This document shows positions 50,531 through 63,100 of a stretch of 64,000 bases of DNA, piece by piece; positions within the stretch are counted from its first letter, which is position 1; each line of letters starts with the position of its first letter. Below the pieces are notes generated by a model. The model was not told the DNA's origin, did not search any database, and saw only the letters and a list, made by a program, of their open reading frames with translations. A program made the position numbers and the translations under genes. The DNA comes from Aphidius gifuensis (taxonomy: Eukaryota > Arthropoda > Insecta > Hymenoptera > Braconidae): positions 27,182,469 through 27,246,468 of the forward strand of contig NC_057790.1 of NCBI RefSeq assembly GCF_014905175.1. Direction: 5' to 3'.

Positions 50531-52510
50531 TCCAACTTTTTTACTTTACCTCATTTGCAGCATGTTGCTTGTAGATTTTTCTTGATTGCCGAATAAAAAT
50601 CTCAAATAGTTTCTCATTACTGCAGCATTTTAATTATGTTACATATTATTTTACAATAATTATTTACTTTTTTTTTTCTTTTACTAATTTTTCATCGATA
50701 AATATTATCAAATTATATGTACATAATTAATTTTCATTATCATCATTATCTTGTTTATATTTAATTATTATTTTAATAGCTTGTATATTAATTATTATTA
50801 TATTATTGAATTTCAAAACTTCCGCAAAAAAAAAGTTCAAAGCTCGATAATATGACCTTTTCAAATAACTGTCAATTTCATATTAATTTTCTTGGTAATT
50901 TTTTTTTTTTTCTGTGTATCATGATATTTCCGATGTAAAAAATATCAAGAATCTTTTTTTTTTTTTTTTAATTCGAAATGACTTTTTCTCAACATGACCA
51001 TTTTCTTTAGAATTTTTTATATAAATTTTATTTACTTGATTATTATTTCTCAAGGACATTTTCAAAAAAATTGAAAAGATAATTTTTTTTTTTTTATTGA
51101 ATCCCACAGGGATAAATGACTGTGGAGACAAAATTTTTCTTAGTTTCAATGGAAACAAATTTCATTGTTTGATATTTAATATTCTTTTTTAAATAATTTT
51201 TCTTTTCATGACAAAGATGATATTGTCATTGACATAAAAAAATTTATATTTTATACCACATCATTATACTAATGTTAGCCGCACAAAGTTCATTATATAA
51301 ATTAAATAAATTAAATTAAAAAATAAATATCCAAGTTTAGAAAGCCGGGCTATTAATTTTCATTGAAATATTTCCATGGGGACAACAGTGTCACCCTGGC
51401 TCGAGTCAAGATGAATGGCTTCGTGCAAAACCAACATGCATAAGATGGATTTACATTCGATTATATACGACACCACCAATATTACTGATACAACGAAAAA
51501 AACAAAAAACCAAAATCAAGATTAAGTGTATATACAAATTTGTTTTTTTTTTTTTTTTTTGTTTACAAGTATATTCAAATTTTAAAACAAATAATTATCT
51601 TTCTGCGACGACTATTGACAAGATGAAACTTTTTAAATTTGTTGACTATTTTTTTTTTATAAAATAACTATTAACATATTGAAGATTAATTTGAATAAAG
51701 TTGTCTATTCAAATCTGCATGGCTAAATGTTAATTGAATAATTTAATTATTCCTATCGTGTCTAAGAGTATAGATATAATTTCTATCTATCTCTTACTTT
51801 CTATGAATTTCATTGTATTATTGTCTCAACAGTTACTTGCAAAACTAATGACATATTTAATTATACAAAGACAGATAGATAGGTATATAGAAAATCACGC
51901 ACAATATAATAATCTAATCATTATATATAACTTTGGTTTATAATCTTTCTCGCCCTCTTTGAACAAGTACCTCATTAGCAATGTAATATATTTATATTAA
52001 AGACAAGGGTGGTTTATGGAACAACTTGAAATGAGTATTGTAAGTTTACTTGTGTATAATATATATGTATATAATGACACATTAAATCGATCATTGAATA
52101 GCTATTGAGATACTCCATCAAATTTATCAATTTATTTTAAAAATATACTATGCCAGTAAAATCAACAAACAATTTCACTGAAATGATTCACTTTGATTTG
52201 CAGTTGGTATTTTAAAAAAAATTGTTTATTATAATAAATATGTAATGTCACAAAATTTATGATTAAGATTAATGGAATTTTTTTATGTTCAAATAAACAA
52301 TTATTCTTGTGGTTGTAGTTGTTATGCAAACAAGTCAAAAAATAAAAACAAAATGATAATATTTGACATGGAGGATAATAATGTTTATGTATAGATTGTA
52401 ATTATTTGATAAATTTAATGACTCTTGTATATTTTCATGAAAATGAAATTTAAATAAATTGATTTGGTTTTTATAAATAAATTTCATATACAATTGGAAT
52501 GTTGTTATTT

Positions 52511-52716
52511 AAAAAAGTCTCTGTAAAAAATAGCCAATACGTTTTAAAAAATAAAATAAATAGAAAAAGACTTTTCCTTTCGGTTTATTAAACTGTGAGA
52601 AATATTTCTCTGACATTACTCCGGAGTCCGGCATGAGATTGGTACCGGAAAAATATTTTTTACCAGGGGTCTGTTTTTTTTTTTTATTTTTGCTCAAATG
52701 GGCTTGCAAAAATTGA
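52511..52716. repeat. Local duplication, unit 1
   Basis: Shares AAAATAGCCAATAC, AAAAAGACTTTTCCT, CGGTTTAT and GGGCTTGCAAAAATTGAA in the same order with 52845-53006. Unit 1 carries an extra segment at 52597-52672 (GAGAAATATTTCTC...TTTTTTACCAGGGG) resembling the MITE family of 33-35 kb. Confidence 0.8.
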
Positions 52717-52799
52717 ACAAATATTTATAAAAATCAACTCGTTTCATCCGAATGACAATTAAGACTTGATATTATTTTTTCAATCACCGGTCTGTTGCG

Positions 52800-52843
52800 T
52801 AAAAAGACGGAGAAAAGTCGGAGAAATATTTCCACCAAGGTCT
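52800..52843. mobile_element. Remnant of the CCCTGGTAGAAATA MITE family
   Basis: AAAAAGACGGAGAAAAGTCG then GAGAAATATTTCCACCAAGG resembles the right end of the element at 34959-35264 (GAGAAATAATTCTACCAGGG). Only one end is evident. Confidence 0.5.
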
Positions 52844-52844
52844 A

Positions 52845-53006
52845 AAAAAATCTCCGTACAAAATAGCCAATACATTTTGAAAAAAAAAAATGGAGAAAAA
52901 GACTTTTCCTCTTGCGGTTTATCAAACCGTGAGATTACAAAGTCTTGTGAGACTGTTTGTTTTTTTTTTTTATTTTTGCTCAGATGATGGGCTTGCAAAA
53001 ATTGAA
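52845..53006. repeat. Local duplication, unit 2
   Basis: Second copy of the unit at 52511-52716, lacking the MITE-like insert and having GATTACAAAGTCTTGTGAGA in its place. Minus-strand open frames in both units share SKNKKKKQT, which only reflects the repeat. Confidence 0.8.
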
Positions 53007-56000
53007 AGAAAAAATAAATAAAAACAAATATGAATGACTGAATGAGGTCAAAAAAAAAATGAAAAATTAATAAATAATTATTTGTTGTTAATAAAACAGT
53101 GACCAGAATTATTCAAGTGTTATTATTTAATTTTTTATCAAGATAAAAATATCAAGTAAATACTTAAATAAGAAGGAAAAAAAAAAGATCATTTTACCGT
53201 TTTACTTGTGACGAGGATATCGAGAGACATCTCAATTTCCTTTTTTTTATTTTTTTTTCTATTTATTTAACTTGTTTTTATTTTTTGCAATTCCATCTTT
53301 TATTTTATTTTTTTTTTTTTTCGACACCTATACTCTTAGCTTTTTTATTTTTATTTTTTTTTTCTATATCATAATAGAATCATTTGGCCTTGTGAGAGGG
53401 CTGTAGTTCAATAACACCCAGTTTACTTTTGTATATCTAAAAATAATTTTTTTTTTTTTTTTATATTGAAGTGGTATTTTTATTTTTTGCTATTATCATC
53501 TTCATCATTGATCAGTATATATTTAATTAAAAATATAATATCTCGTACAGTGCAGTGTGAAATATAATATATTTTTTATAATCCATGTACTGGCACTCAA
53601 AGAAATAATAAAATACTATTTTCATTTGTTTCAAATGAGCTTTAACTATTATGTTTCAAAGCTCTATAATGTATTACGTCCGAAAATTAATATCAGAAAA
53701 GTTAAAAAAAAAATAAAACACCAACAAATGTTATTAATATTTTCTGTAATTTATTTTTTAAAAAACTGACGTATCAATAAACTTTTTTTTATATGTTTTT
53801 TCTCCTCTACAGTGTCATGACCTTATTTTTTCACCCGAAAACTAGGCCGGGTCAAAGTCAATTGTCATTTATTTATTTATCGATATTTGGATCGATGACA
53901 ATGCCTACCACAGACAATTTTCTTAATAGTATTATTATTATTTTTCTTTTCTCATTTATCCATCTTTATCATGAAAAAACAATTTTATTCTTGACGAGAT
54001 AATAAAAAAAAAAATAAATAAATATAGCCAGTGTTTTGCTTTTATTTTTTTATCCATCAAAAATAATGTGAGCTTTCGACAGTGATAAGACAGTAATGTC
54101 GAGAAAAAAAAAAAAAAAACAAGAAACAACAGACAAAGGTTTGTCGAGTTCAAACTTTCATCTTTGCACATTGTATGAAAATAAAATATTTAATTATTTG
54201 GCTAAACAAAAAAAAGCTTTGGCAATTCCAACTCTTAGAGTGCCTTCACTTATATTCCCCCCTGAACTAATTACTTTTAATTAAAATTTCATAAATCTCC
54301 ATTTAAAATTAAAAATAATTTCTACATTTTTATTTAGCCATTCAAGTTTTGTATAAATTTTTAATTTTAAAATAACGATAAGAAAACAATATCTCTTGGT
54401 ATTAAAAATAATTTTACTGGAATTTTTCATTATTTAAATATAATAATAATAATAAATTGAAATGTGACATTTTTTGATGATGGTAATCATTGGCATTTGT
54501 TGCCTGAGAGAATATACAATAAATTGAAATAAAAAAAAAAAAAAGAAAATTCATTTTCAATGAACATTGTATACTTTGGAGGAAAAAAAATATTATATAA
54601 ATATTTAAGCTTGTATTTTGCATAGACGCGACAAGCTGTTGTTTTTCCCATATCCAAAATTGGTGTACCATGTTATTTTATTTAACTTTATTTATTTATA
54701 TATTTAAAATAAAACAAACTTTTTATAAAAAAAAAAAATAATCTGCGTGTTTATAATAATAATAATAAACTTGATTATAAGTAATAAAAAAATAATAAAA
54801 TCACGAAATATATACGTAAGTTTGACGTAAGAAAATTTTATTTATTTTCGAAAAAAAAAATCAAGCAATTTAATTATAATTTTCAGTCGATAATAATATA
54901 TAAAACTATAGGAATATTGTAAACTTTTAACAATGAAAAAAAAATTCATCGAAGCATACTTTTTAAATTAAAAGAAACCTAAATTTTAGAAAAAAAAAAA
55001 AAAAATCCATATAAAATTTAATTACGAGCTTAATTAGTGTGTGCTTAAAATTAAGTGACAAGGTAAATTGATGAAATGTTAATTAATTTATCTTCATACT
55101 GATAAATGAAATTTGTATATCAAGTGGAATAGTCGCATGTGTAGTCAGACACACAAGAGTTACAAAGGCACTATATTTATTATATATTATAATAATAATA
55201 AAAAAAATTCATCTCTACATCAAAGAACCTTAAATTCATTTTTATTTATTTTTTTTTTAAATATCATAAAATGATGAAAAGATATATATATTTTTGACAT
55301 TGAGTCACTATGTTAAAATCTTTATACAATTTATCACCTCTTTTTTTATTATTATCATTATTTTATCTTTGTACTTTGTTATACCCAGTTGATCCTTTAA
55401 AATGTTTTTATTTTTTATTCAACAAATTTTCTTCTTCGAATCTACCAACACGTGTAATAATAATAATAAAAATATTCCATGTGTATGTGACTTGTATCTA
55501 ATGTATACTTGCACTCAATTTACTGAATTTTTATATTTTTAACACGTGCAAGTATCCGTGCAAATAAAAATAAAAATTAAGTATATATTATATAGATAGC
55601 TTGTTTTCATTTTTCTATACGAGTTGAATATCAAAAAAAAAAAAAAATAGAAAATGTATAAATGAATGAAAATTTAATAAATTTATATACCTACTATACA
55701 AATGACAATTTTAAAAATAAATATTTTTTTTTTCTTGAATAAGAAAAAAGCTGATATTTTATGAAATGAATTTTTTTTTATTTTTTTCTTCATACTTTAA
55801 TATATATTTAAAGTGAAAAAAATAAATATTTAAAAATACAGTCAATAAAAAGAATTTTATATCATGAAAGATAATTTGTTTCGTTTTTTTTTTTTTTCAT
55901 TTTCTCAGTAGTGGATGGATATTTGAAATGCTTGGTTTTTTTTTTTTTTTGTTTTACATAAAGTAGAATAATGAATATGGATATTATTCACCCCTTGAAA

Positions 56001-56365
56001 TTAATAGTTTTCCAAGATTTACCCTTTTAAAGTGATGCTGTATTTTGAGAAATAATAACATCTTGGAAAATAATTTTATTTAAATTTTCCAATGCATAAT
56101 AATTACTTTGCCATTGAAATAAATACTAAATTAAATATATTTCCAACTTGATTTTATTTTTCTGGTTATCCTCAAAATTAATTGAAGCTAAAAAAGAAAA
56201 AAACATAATCAAGTTGCGAGAAAGATAATTACAGCTAAGTGTTGAGTCATTATCTCGATAAATATTACAGCTATGATTAATAAATTTCCGAGTTGATGAA
56301 ATGTCTCAATATATATTATTCATTAAAAGATCATCATCATCATTTTCCTCTTCATATTTTTACAG
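53007..56365. other. AT-rich intergenic region
   Basis: Long T-rich pyrimidine runs (53220-53480), ATT repeats and A tracts. No gene recognised; it could contain undetected 5' exons of the gene suggested by the exon at 56366. Confidence 0.4.
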
Positions 56366-56438
56366 CGGCAAAGTTTGAGAAAAGCATTACCGGCACTTGC
56401 TCATGATGTCGAGAATAATCATTGGCATCCTTGTGATG
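56366..56438 (+). other. Candidate coding exon of an unknown gene
   Basis: A 73-nt segment of normal composition follows a long pyrimidine tract ending TTTTTACAG and is followed by GTAAGT. Only one of three frames is open: RQSLRKALPALAHDVENNHW then HPCD. It ends in phase 1, matching the acceptor at 57768 (TTTAACAG), after which the frame runs DGQMSRQIKFFIQVKKNNWW and on to a TGA at 57918-57920. No upstream exon or family match found. It could equally be part of a non-coding transcript. Confidence 0.4.
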
Positions 56439-57768
56439 GTAAGTCGATAGACATTTAATTAAAACTCAACTGAATATTTATAAATTTTCATCATCAACTG
56501 TATACATAAAAGCTTTAATTATTTTTTATAAAAGTGCTCATTATTTTTTGTAAAATATTAATTTCATATTTTTAAAATTATTTTTAAATTATATTTGTTT
56601 TATCGCAGTTGATCTAAACTTTATATACATATATATTCATTTTATTTTTTGTTGAAACATGCAATGAGCTAATGAATATTACAAATTTCACAAAAAGCAA
56701 AAGCTCAAGTTGAATAACATACAACGATATTTTATTCTTGTCGAGTGGATAAAAGTTATTGCTCTTACAAGCTTAATTCCGTTTTACTCTATACAAAGAT
56801 TCTGGTTAGAAGATAAAATTTAAAAACCGAAAGCACCATCAATGCCACACATTAAAAAAAAAAAATATATATATCCATGTACACTTTTACGATCAACATT
56901 GAGTTCACATACAGCTATAAACATTTTAATGTATTTTTTATTTTTTCTTATTCATTACAAAATAAATCATCAAGTAGACGGTTTTGTGTTTTATACTTGA
57001 AATAATAATGTAGCTCAGTTTATACTTAAAATCAGTATATAAACAATATATAAGTAGATACATAGACAAGATTTATTTTTCTTCCGAGTATGCTCAAGAT
57101 AAACTTCAACCCCATTCCCGGGTGGACTTGAATTTTGATATTATCATGAATGCAAATTTGAGGATTAACTGTATGTAGTGTACACTTTGTTATGTATTAT
57201 CCAATATTAAAATGTTGGATGTATTTGAAAAATTAAATGAAAAAAAATATTAATCAAGCAAGGATTTTATATTTTCAATATAAATTTGTAGATAAACATG
57301 TGATAATTGAATAGATTCTGATCAACAGATGAAACATATAATTAATTACTCTATTTATCTTGTGTTAATGTATGTATGTATATGTAATTTTTATAATATA
57401 TATTATGTATATAGCAAAGTATATGGCTTTACCGCCAAGGCAATTAATTCAATAAAATTTTATCAAACGCAACTCTAAAGTTTTATAATTAAATTTCTAT
57501 AATCAATATTTTGATAAGTTTGTGTTGATTTAGAATTTTTAAAACTGTTAATTAAAATGATTTTATAAATGCTTTGATAAATTTACATAAATTTATTTGA
57601 TATATTTATGCAGATCAATTGATAAATGTATGCGAATAAGCACATTTAATAAATGACTGATCATCGCGCAAGAACATTGATTTATTTTGCTTTGATTTTT
57701 TAATTATCATGCTGTTTGAGTTCAAGCTTTAATCTACATTTTATTTAATTTTTTTTTTGGTTTAACAG

Positions 57769-57920
57769 ATGGACAAATGTCAAGACAAATCAAGTTTTTT
57801 ATACAAGTGAAGAAAAATAATTGGTGGAATTCAAAATTGTTTTTGAAAGGTTCATCAACATTGCGGTTTAAATATTTTTTTTTTTTACTATACTATTGTT
57901 TGAAAAAAAAAAAAGAGTGA
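57769..57920 (+). other. Possible terminal exon joined to 56366-56438
   Basis: Begins after TTTAACAG and stays open 50 codons in the phase required. The last third is low-complexity (F, Y and K runs from poly-T/A), which is weak support for coding. Confidence 0.25.
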
Positions 57921-58468
57921 TTTCGATAAAATTGAAAGCGACAAAGAATTTGACAATTTCAATCGTGGTTCATCAAAAATCGGAAAAAAAAAATTAAAAT
58001 TTGATTGTTCCACGAAATATAAATATTCATATAAAAAAAAAATTGATTAAAAATTGAAAATCAATTGAAAAACAAAAATACAATGAAAAAAAAATACCCG
58101 ATAAAAGCCAAATTAAAATAGATGAATTTTAAAAAAAAATCAAGCGTAAAAGTTTGATGAAACTTTTGATAATTTGTCGTCTTGAGAATTTTAAATATAA
58201 ATAAATAAACGAAAAGACTTTTCAATTTGTAAAAAGGAAATTTTTTTCATAAAAGTATATAAATCGATTTCCTTTTAAATTGCCGGTTTAAAAAAAATTC
58301 TTCAACACTCACCAACATCCAAATTTAAAAAGTTGCTAATGATAAATAAATTTACTCTTTTTTAAAAAAAAAAAAAAAAAAAAATAATAATATTAATCTG
58401 TTGTTTCACACACGTACAAGTTTATACTGTATATATATTTATGTTATGTTATGTAATTAAGCTTGATG

Positions 58469-58618
58469 AAGCAGGTATATGGTATTTGAAATAAATATGT
58501 ACCGAACGAGAACGCGGTCAAAACCTGACTGACCCCACAGGTTCTACTCCTTGCCAGGGGCAATGCGTCCGCGCAATACACCACTGATAATATACCAAGT
58601 CATATCAAGCAGGTATAT
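58469..58618. other. GC-rich island flanked by 12-bp direct repeats
   Basis: AAGCAGGTATAT occurs at 58469-58480 and again at 58607-58618. Between them, 58501-58592 is about half GC, in stark contrast to the surroundings. It can form small stems: AACCTG...CAGGTT and TTGCC-AGG-GGCAA. GGTATAT and ATATACC also lie near the two ends. I could not match it to a tRNA, 5S rRNA or snRNA. It may be a small retroposed element with a target duplication, or an unrecognised structured RNA. Confidence 0.4.
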
Positions 58619-59947
58619 CAGTCGTCAATAATAATTATAATTCAACAGCATGTTAAATCTAAATTCATTGTTTTTGTTTTAAATTTAATTTTACCAATTT
58701 ATTTTCCCCTCAAACTCAAGTATCAAAAAACAAGTATTGTATATTTATTTAAATATATTTTAAAATGTCATTTAAATATCCACCAAATTTAAAGAGACAA
58801 ATTTATTTATTCATCATTAATGTCTCAAGTTTTTGTGTTTCATTATTTATATTTTTTATTTTTTTTTTTGTCTATTTTGCATCGTGAAGAAAAAATAATA
58901 ATCTACATTGATGTGATATATTCAATTTTAAAATAATAATAAAATATTGTTGAAATTATTGAGAATACATGTAATAGGAAAAAACATGTGCTTGTATTTA
59001 CTTGTAATCTATCAAAAAAGTTTAAAATTTTTTGAAGCAACATGCTCGGTTGAGTTAGCCGACACAATCCTAATTCAAGATACACGTCTAATGCGAGAGA
59101 GCAAGCACTTTGTCAAAATGCCAAAACCAATAATATAAAAATATAAAAATAAAGCATATTATAAATAATGAAAATAATATTTTTAAAAAAAAGTTTATAT
59201 AAACCCTTTGGTTGAAGTTAAAGAAGCTGGTCAGGTGGTTTTACTATTCGAAAAACGTTTCAAGTTTGAAATCTTTATTGGCCTCGGTAAATAAAATAAA
59301 AAAAAACTCAGGGTTGTGAAAATAGTTAAGAGGGTCCGATCGAAACCAAAACAAAACCACCCACGTAACTTTATCATAATAAAAATAATAAAAATAAAAA
59401 AAACATAGACAAGATAAAGTACTCTTGGTACTTTTTTTGCCTTTTTTTTTTGGGCAACTTGTTTTTTCGTATAAAAAAAAAAAAGAGATCAAATACCACG
59501 ACTTTATGTTTATTAAATTTTATATTATTTTCAAAGAAAAAAAAAACGGTTCAAGTGGTTGAAGGTGATGACACCAAGATCAATGCAAAATAAAAAAAAT
59601 ATTAGTTACCAAGTTTTCTGGCACACTCTTGGGAAATACTCTCTCGTAAAATTGGAAAAAAATATATGGAATCGATCGATTCGACAACATCCAATGCTAA
59701 ATAAATGACATAAGGGAAAGCATAATTCTCAACGAACATAAATCGAAATGACATTCATGTCAATGCTTCCAATTTCCAACTAAACATTATTAAAAATAAT
59801 CAACACACATAATTGCATTTTAATTTTGAATAATTTGGAAGATTTTATTATTTTTTTTCGTTGAAAATAAATCCATTTGATAAATTATAATTTTAAACTC
59901 ACTTGTTGTTTGTTTTTTAAATTGTTTTTCAATTGGTCCATTGTCAC

Positions 59948-59971
59948 GTTGTTGTTGTTGTTGTTGTTGTT
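59948..59971. repeat. (GTT)n microsatellite
   Basis: Eight GTT units, about 200 bp beyond the Ctr9 stop codon. Confidence 0.9.
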
Positions 59972-60147
59972 ATTATTTTAATGAAAAAAGAATAATTGTA
60001 ATATAATTATTATTTTAATTATTAATTATCAATCAATAAATAAATAATAATAATCTTCATCAATTTGTTTTGTTTTGTTTAACGATTATACAAATATGTC
60101 TAATGATGATGATGTTGTTATTCCATAAACCTAATAAAATATATACA

Positions 60148-60153
60148 TTTATT
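60148..60153 (-). terminator. Candidate polyadenylation signal of Ctr9
   Basis: AATAAA on the minus strand, about 15 nt after the Ctr9 stop codon. That is unusually close, so a later signal may be used instead. Confidence 0.3.
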
Positions 60154-60168
60154 TTTTTTATTTTGTTA

Positions 60169-63100
60169 TTATGGTGATTTTGAGGGACTCTTTGAAGGAG
60201 ATTGTGATTTTCTTGAACCACTTGGACTACGAGATTTTCTTGAGCCACTTCTAGATCTACTGCGTGATTTTGATGGACTCTTTGAACGACTTGCTGATTT
60301 TGATCGTGAACGAGAGCCATGAGATCTTGATACAGAACGTGAACGTGAACCAGAATGTGAACGTGAACGTGATCCAGACTTTGATCTTGATCTTGAACGT
60401 GATTGTGAACGTGAACGTGAATTGTGTGATCTTGATCCAGATCGTGAACGAGAACCAGATTTTGATCGACTGCCTGAATGCGAACGTGAACGTGAACGAC
60501 TTCCTGATTTTGAACGTGAAGATCTACTTCCAGATCTTGAACGTGATGATCTACTTCCAGATCTTGAACGACTTCTGTCACGTGATGATGCTCTTGAACC
60601 ATCTGAATGTTTAACACCACCACGAGATCCTTTACTTGTACTTGCTTTGCCACCATTATCACTGTCTGATTCACTTGTTGATATTGTTTCTTTTGATAAA
60701 AATTTGGAATTACTTCTAGTAACTTCTGGTGCTGGTCTTGTGTCTTTTCTTTTTTTACTACTACCACTACGACCACCACCACCTGGTTTTCTGCCACGTT
60801 TAGCTTTTGGTCTATCACTACCTGAACCACCACTGTCATGGTTACTTTTTTTACTACGTCTACGACTTTTAGCATCACCACTTGCTTTTCTTTTACGACT
60901 TTTTTCTCTTGGTGCTGCATCTTCACGACGTTCATCACCACCAGATCCACCAGAATCACTGACATACTGATCACTACGTCCTCTTTTACCTTTTTTACCT
61001 GATTTTTCAGATGGCATATCACCAAATACCACTGCATTTTTAGTTTTTTCAACAAATTCTTGTCGTTTTTGTAGCATTGATTCTATTTCTTTACGTCGTT
61101 TTTCTTCAATTAAACTTAATTCACGATTTTGTTCTTCCTTCAAACGTCTTCTTTCATCTTCTTGTTTTTGTTTCAATAATTTTTCTTCTTCATCAATTCT
61201 TCTTGCTCTTGCAACATGATACTGTGCTTGTGATAATAAATCTTGACAAATTTGTGCCTCATTTGCAGCAAGTATTTCCATTCTATCACCATGAGTTGCT
61301 AAATATTGAAAGTATTTATGTGAAAGACCCAATTCATTTACAGCTTGAAGTACAATTGTTAATGTTGATTTTTCATCTTTAAGAATTTGTGTAGCAAGAC
61401 GTTGTAATACCAGTGCAATATTATACAAAATTATGGTATCTTGAGGTGCAACTCTTCTTGCCTATAAAATAATAACAAAAATTATTTATTAAATAAATAA
61501 TAAAAGCTTAAAAATTATTTCTTTTTTTTACCTTGAGTAATGTCATTTTAGCATCTTTTAATTTTCCAGCTTTAAAATATGCTCGTGCAAGATATTGAAG
61601 AATTTCCAAATTATGATAACGATAAAACTTTCTCAAACAATTTTCATACTAAAAAAACATAAATAAATAATAAATAAATAACAACAATTATCATCATCAT
61701 AATCATCATCATTATTGAGATAAATAAAATTTAAAATTACCATTTGAATGGCGCTAACATATTGCTTTTGTTCAACATAAATATGTGCAATATTAAGCCA
61801 AACATCACAAAAGTCAGCAGTGGCTTCACGTACTTGTGCAAATATATCACGTGCCTCATTGATACAACCCTTGTGAGCAAGAACAGCACCAATACCATTT
61901 GCTGCCCAAATATTTTTTGGATCATTGCGTAATACTTGTTTGTACATGGCCAATGCACGATCTTGATGACGTTTTTCACGTTCTTTGTCTCTGCCACTTT
62001 GATGAAGAGTTTGTAGCCAAATATTACCAAGTGCTATTAATGAATAGGCATCATTACTTGTTGCTGGATTCTTGAGAATTCTTTCAAATTTTTTTTGTCC
62101 AGGTCCCCATTCCATTTTAGCCAAATGAAGATTACCAAGAAGTGACCAAGCATCAGGATGTTCATGATTTATTCGTAGTGCATCTTTAAACCAATCAGAT
62201 GCTTTGTAAATTTGTCCTTTGTCTTTTTCCATACAGCCAAGTCGTAAATAACAATCAACATAATTTGGATGTTCTTTTAATATGTCTTTGTATAATTCTT
62301 CAGCACGATCAAACACACAAAGTGATTCACTCAAACGTGCAAGATTATATGTTGTGGTAACAGCTATTGAATTGTAATATGCTGGATCATCTTGAGCACT
62401 TAGCTTTGAATGAGCCAATGAATCTTCAAAGTTTTTTTTTGCCTCTTCAAGATTATTAAGACGATAATGCAAAGCACCAACATTATTTAATATTTCAGAT
62501 GGTATATCAGCTTGAACTGTGTCTTTTAATATTTTAATTGCTGTATTATAGGCATTTAATGCTCCAGTTAAATCACTTTGTTCAAGAATTTGTGCTAATT
62601 CAATCCAGGCCTCAACGTCATCTGGAAATTGTTCAGTTACTTTTCTCAAATGGCTTTTGGCAATATCTCTTTTTGACTGTGACGATGAATTGGCATACAA
62701 TGAGCCAAGTATTTTCATTGTTTCATAATTACCAGGTTGAGCTTTTAATACTTTCTCAAAGCAACCAGCAGCATTTTCTGAATCACCACGATAGACATAC
62801 ATTTGACCAAGGCCAAAGTGGGGTAAAACAAATGCTGCTGGTGCAAATTGAGTAGCTTGATAATAATATTGAAATGCCTGATCATAATCAATTTGTACAT
62901 GAAATGCACGAGCAAGCTGATAACAACTCTCAGCTCGCATTGCTTCATTTTCTGTATTATGAAATGCATGAAGTGCCAAATGTTGTACTTTATTATAATC
63001 TTTTTTAAAGAAAAAATGATTTGCCAAATGATTGAGTACCATTGGATTTGTCGAGTCAATTGTGTAGGCTTTTGATAACATTTGTACACCAGTTCTAATT

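Larger units (their letters stand above)
49275..52510. other. AT-rich intergenic region
   Basis: No gene recognised. A less AT-rich patch at 50340-50600 includes a (CAA)n repeat. A strong minus-strand donor at 50080 is listed separately. Around 51340-51490 is another patch of ordinary composition with no supported frame. Confidence 0.45.
57921..60147. other. AT-rich intergenic region
   Basis: Contains the GC-rich island described at 58469-58618 and a (GTT)n run at 59948-59971. A patch at 59035-59130 is open on the plus strand (FEATCSVELADTILIQDTRL) without recognisable similarity. The right end is the 3' flank of Ctr9. Confidence 0.4.

Noticed and set aside
52509..52998. Two similar minus-strand frames sharing SKNKKKKQT
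   Set aside because: The similarity comes from the tandem duplication and includes poly-A runs; no coding signature.
53793..54002. Hydrophobic plus-strand frame suggesting a small membrane protein
   Set aside because: Phe/Ile-rich translations of T-rich DNA occur throughout the window and look like membrane segments by composition alone.
60060..61055. 331-codon minus-strand frame and 182-codon plus-strand frame over the Ctr9 tail
   Set aside because: Both are shadows of the Ser/Arg repeat codons; the Ctr9 frame is the one joined in phase to the TPR exons.
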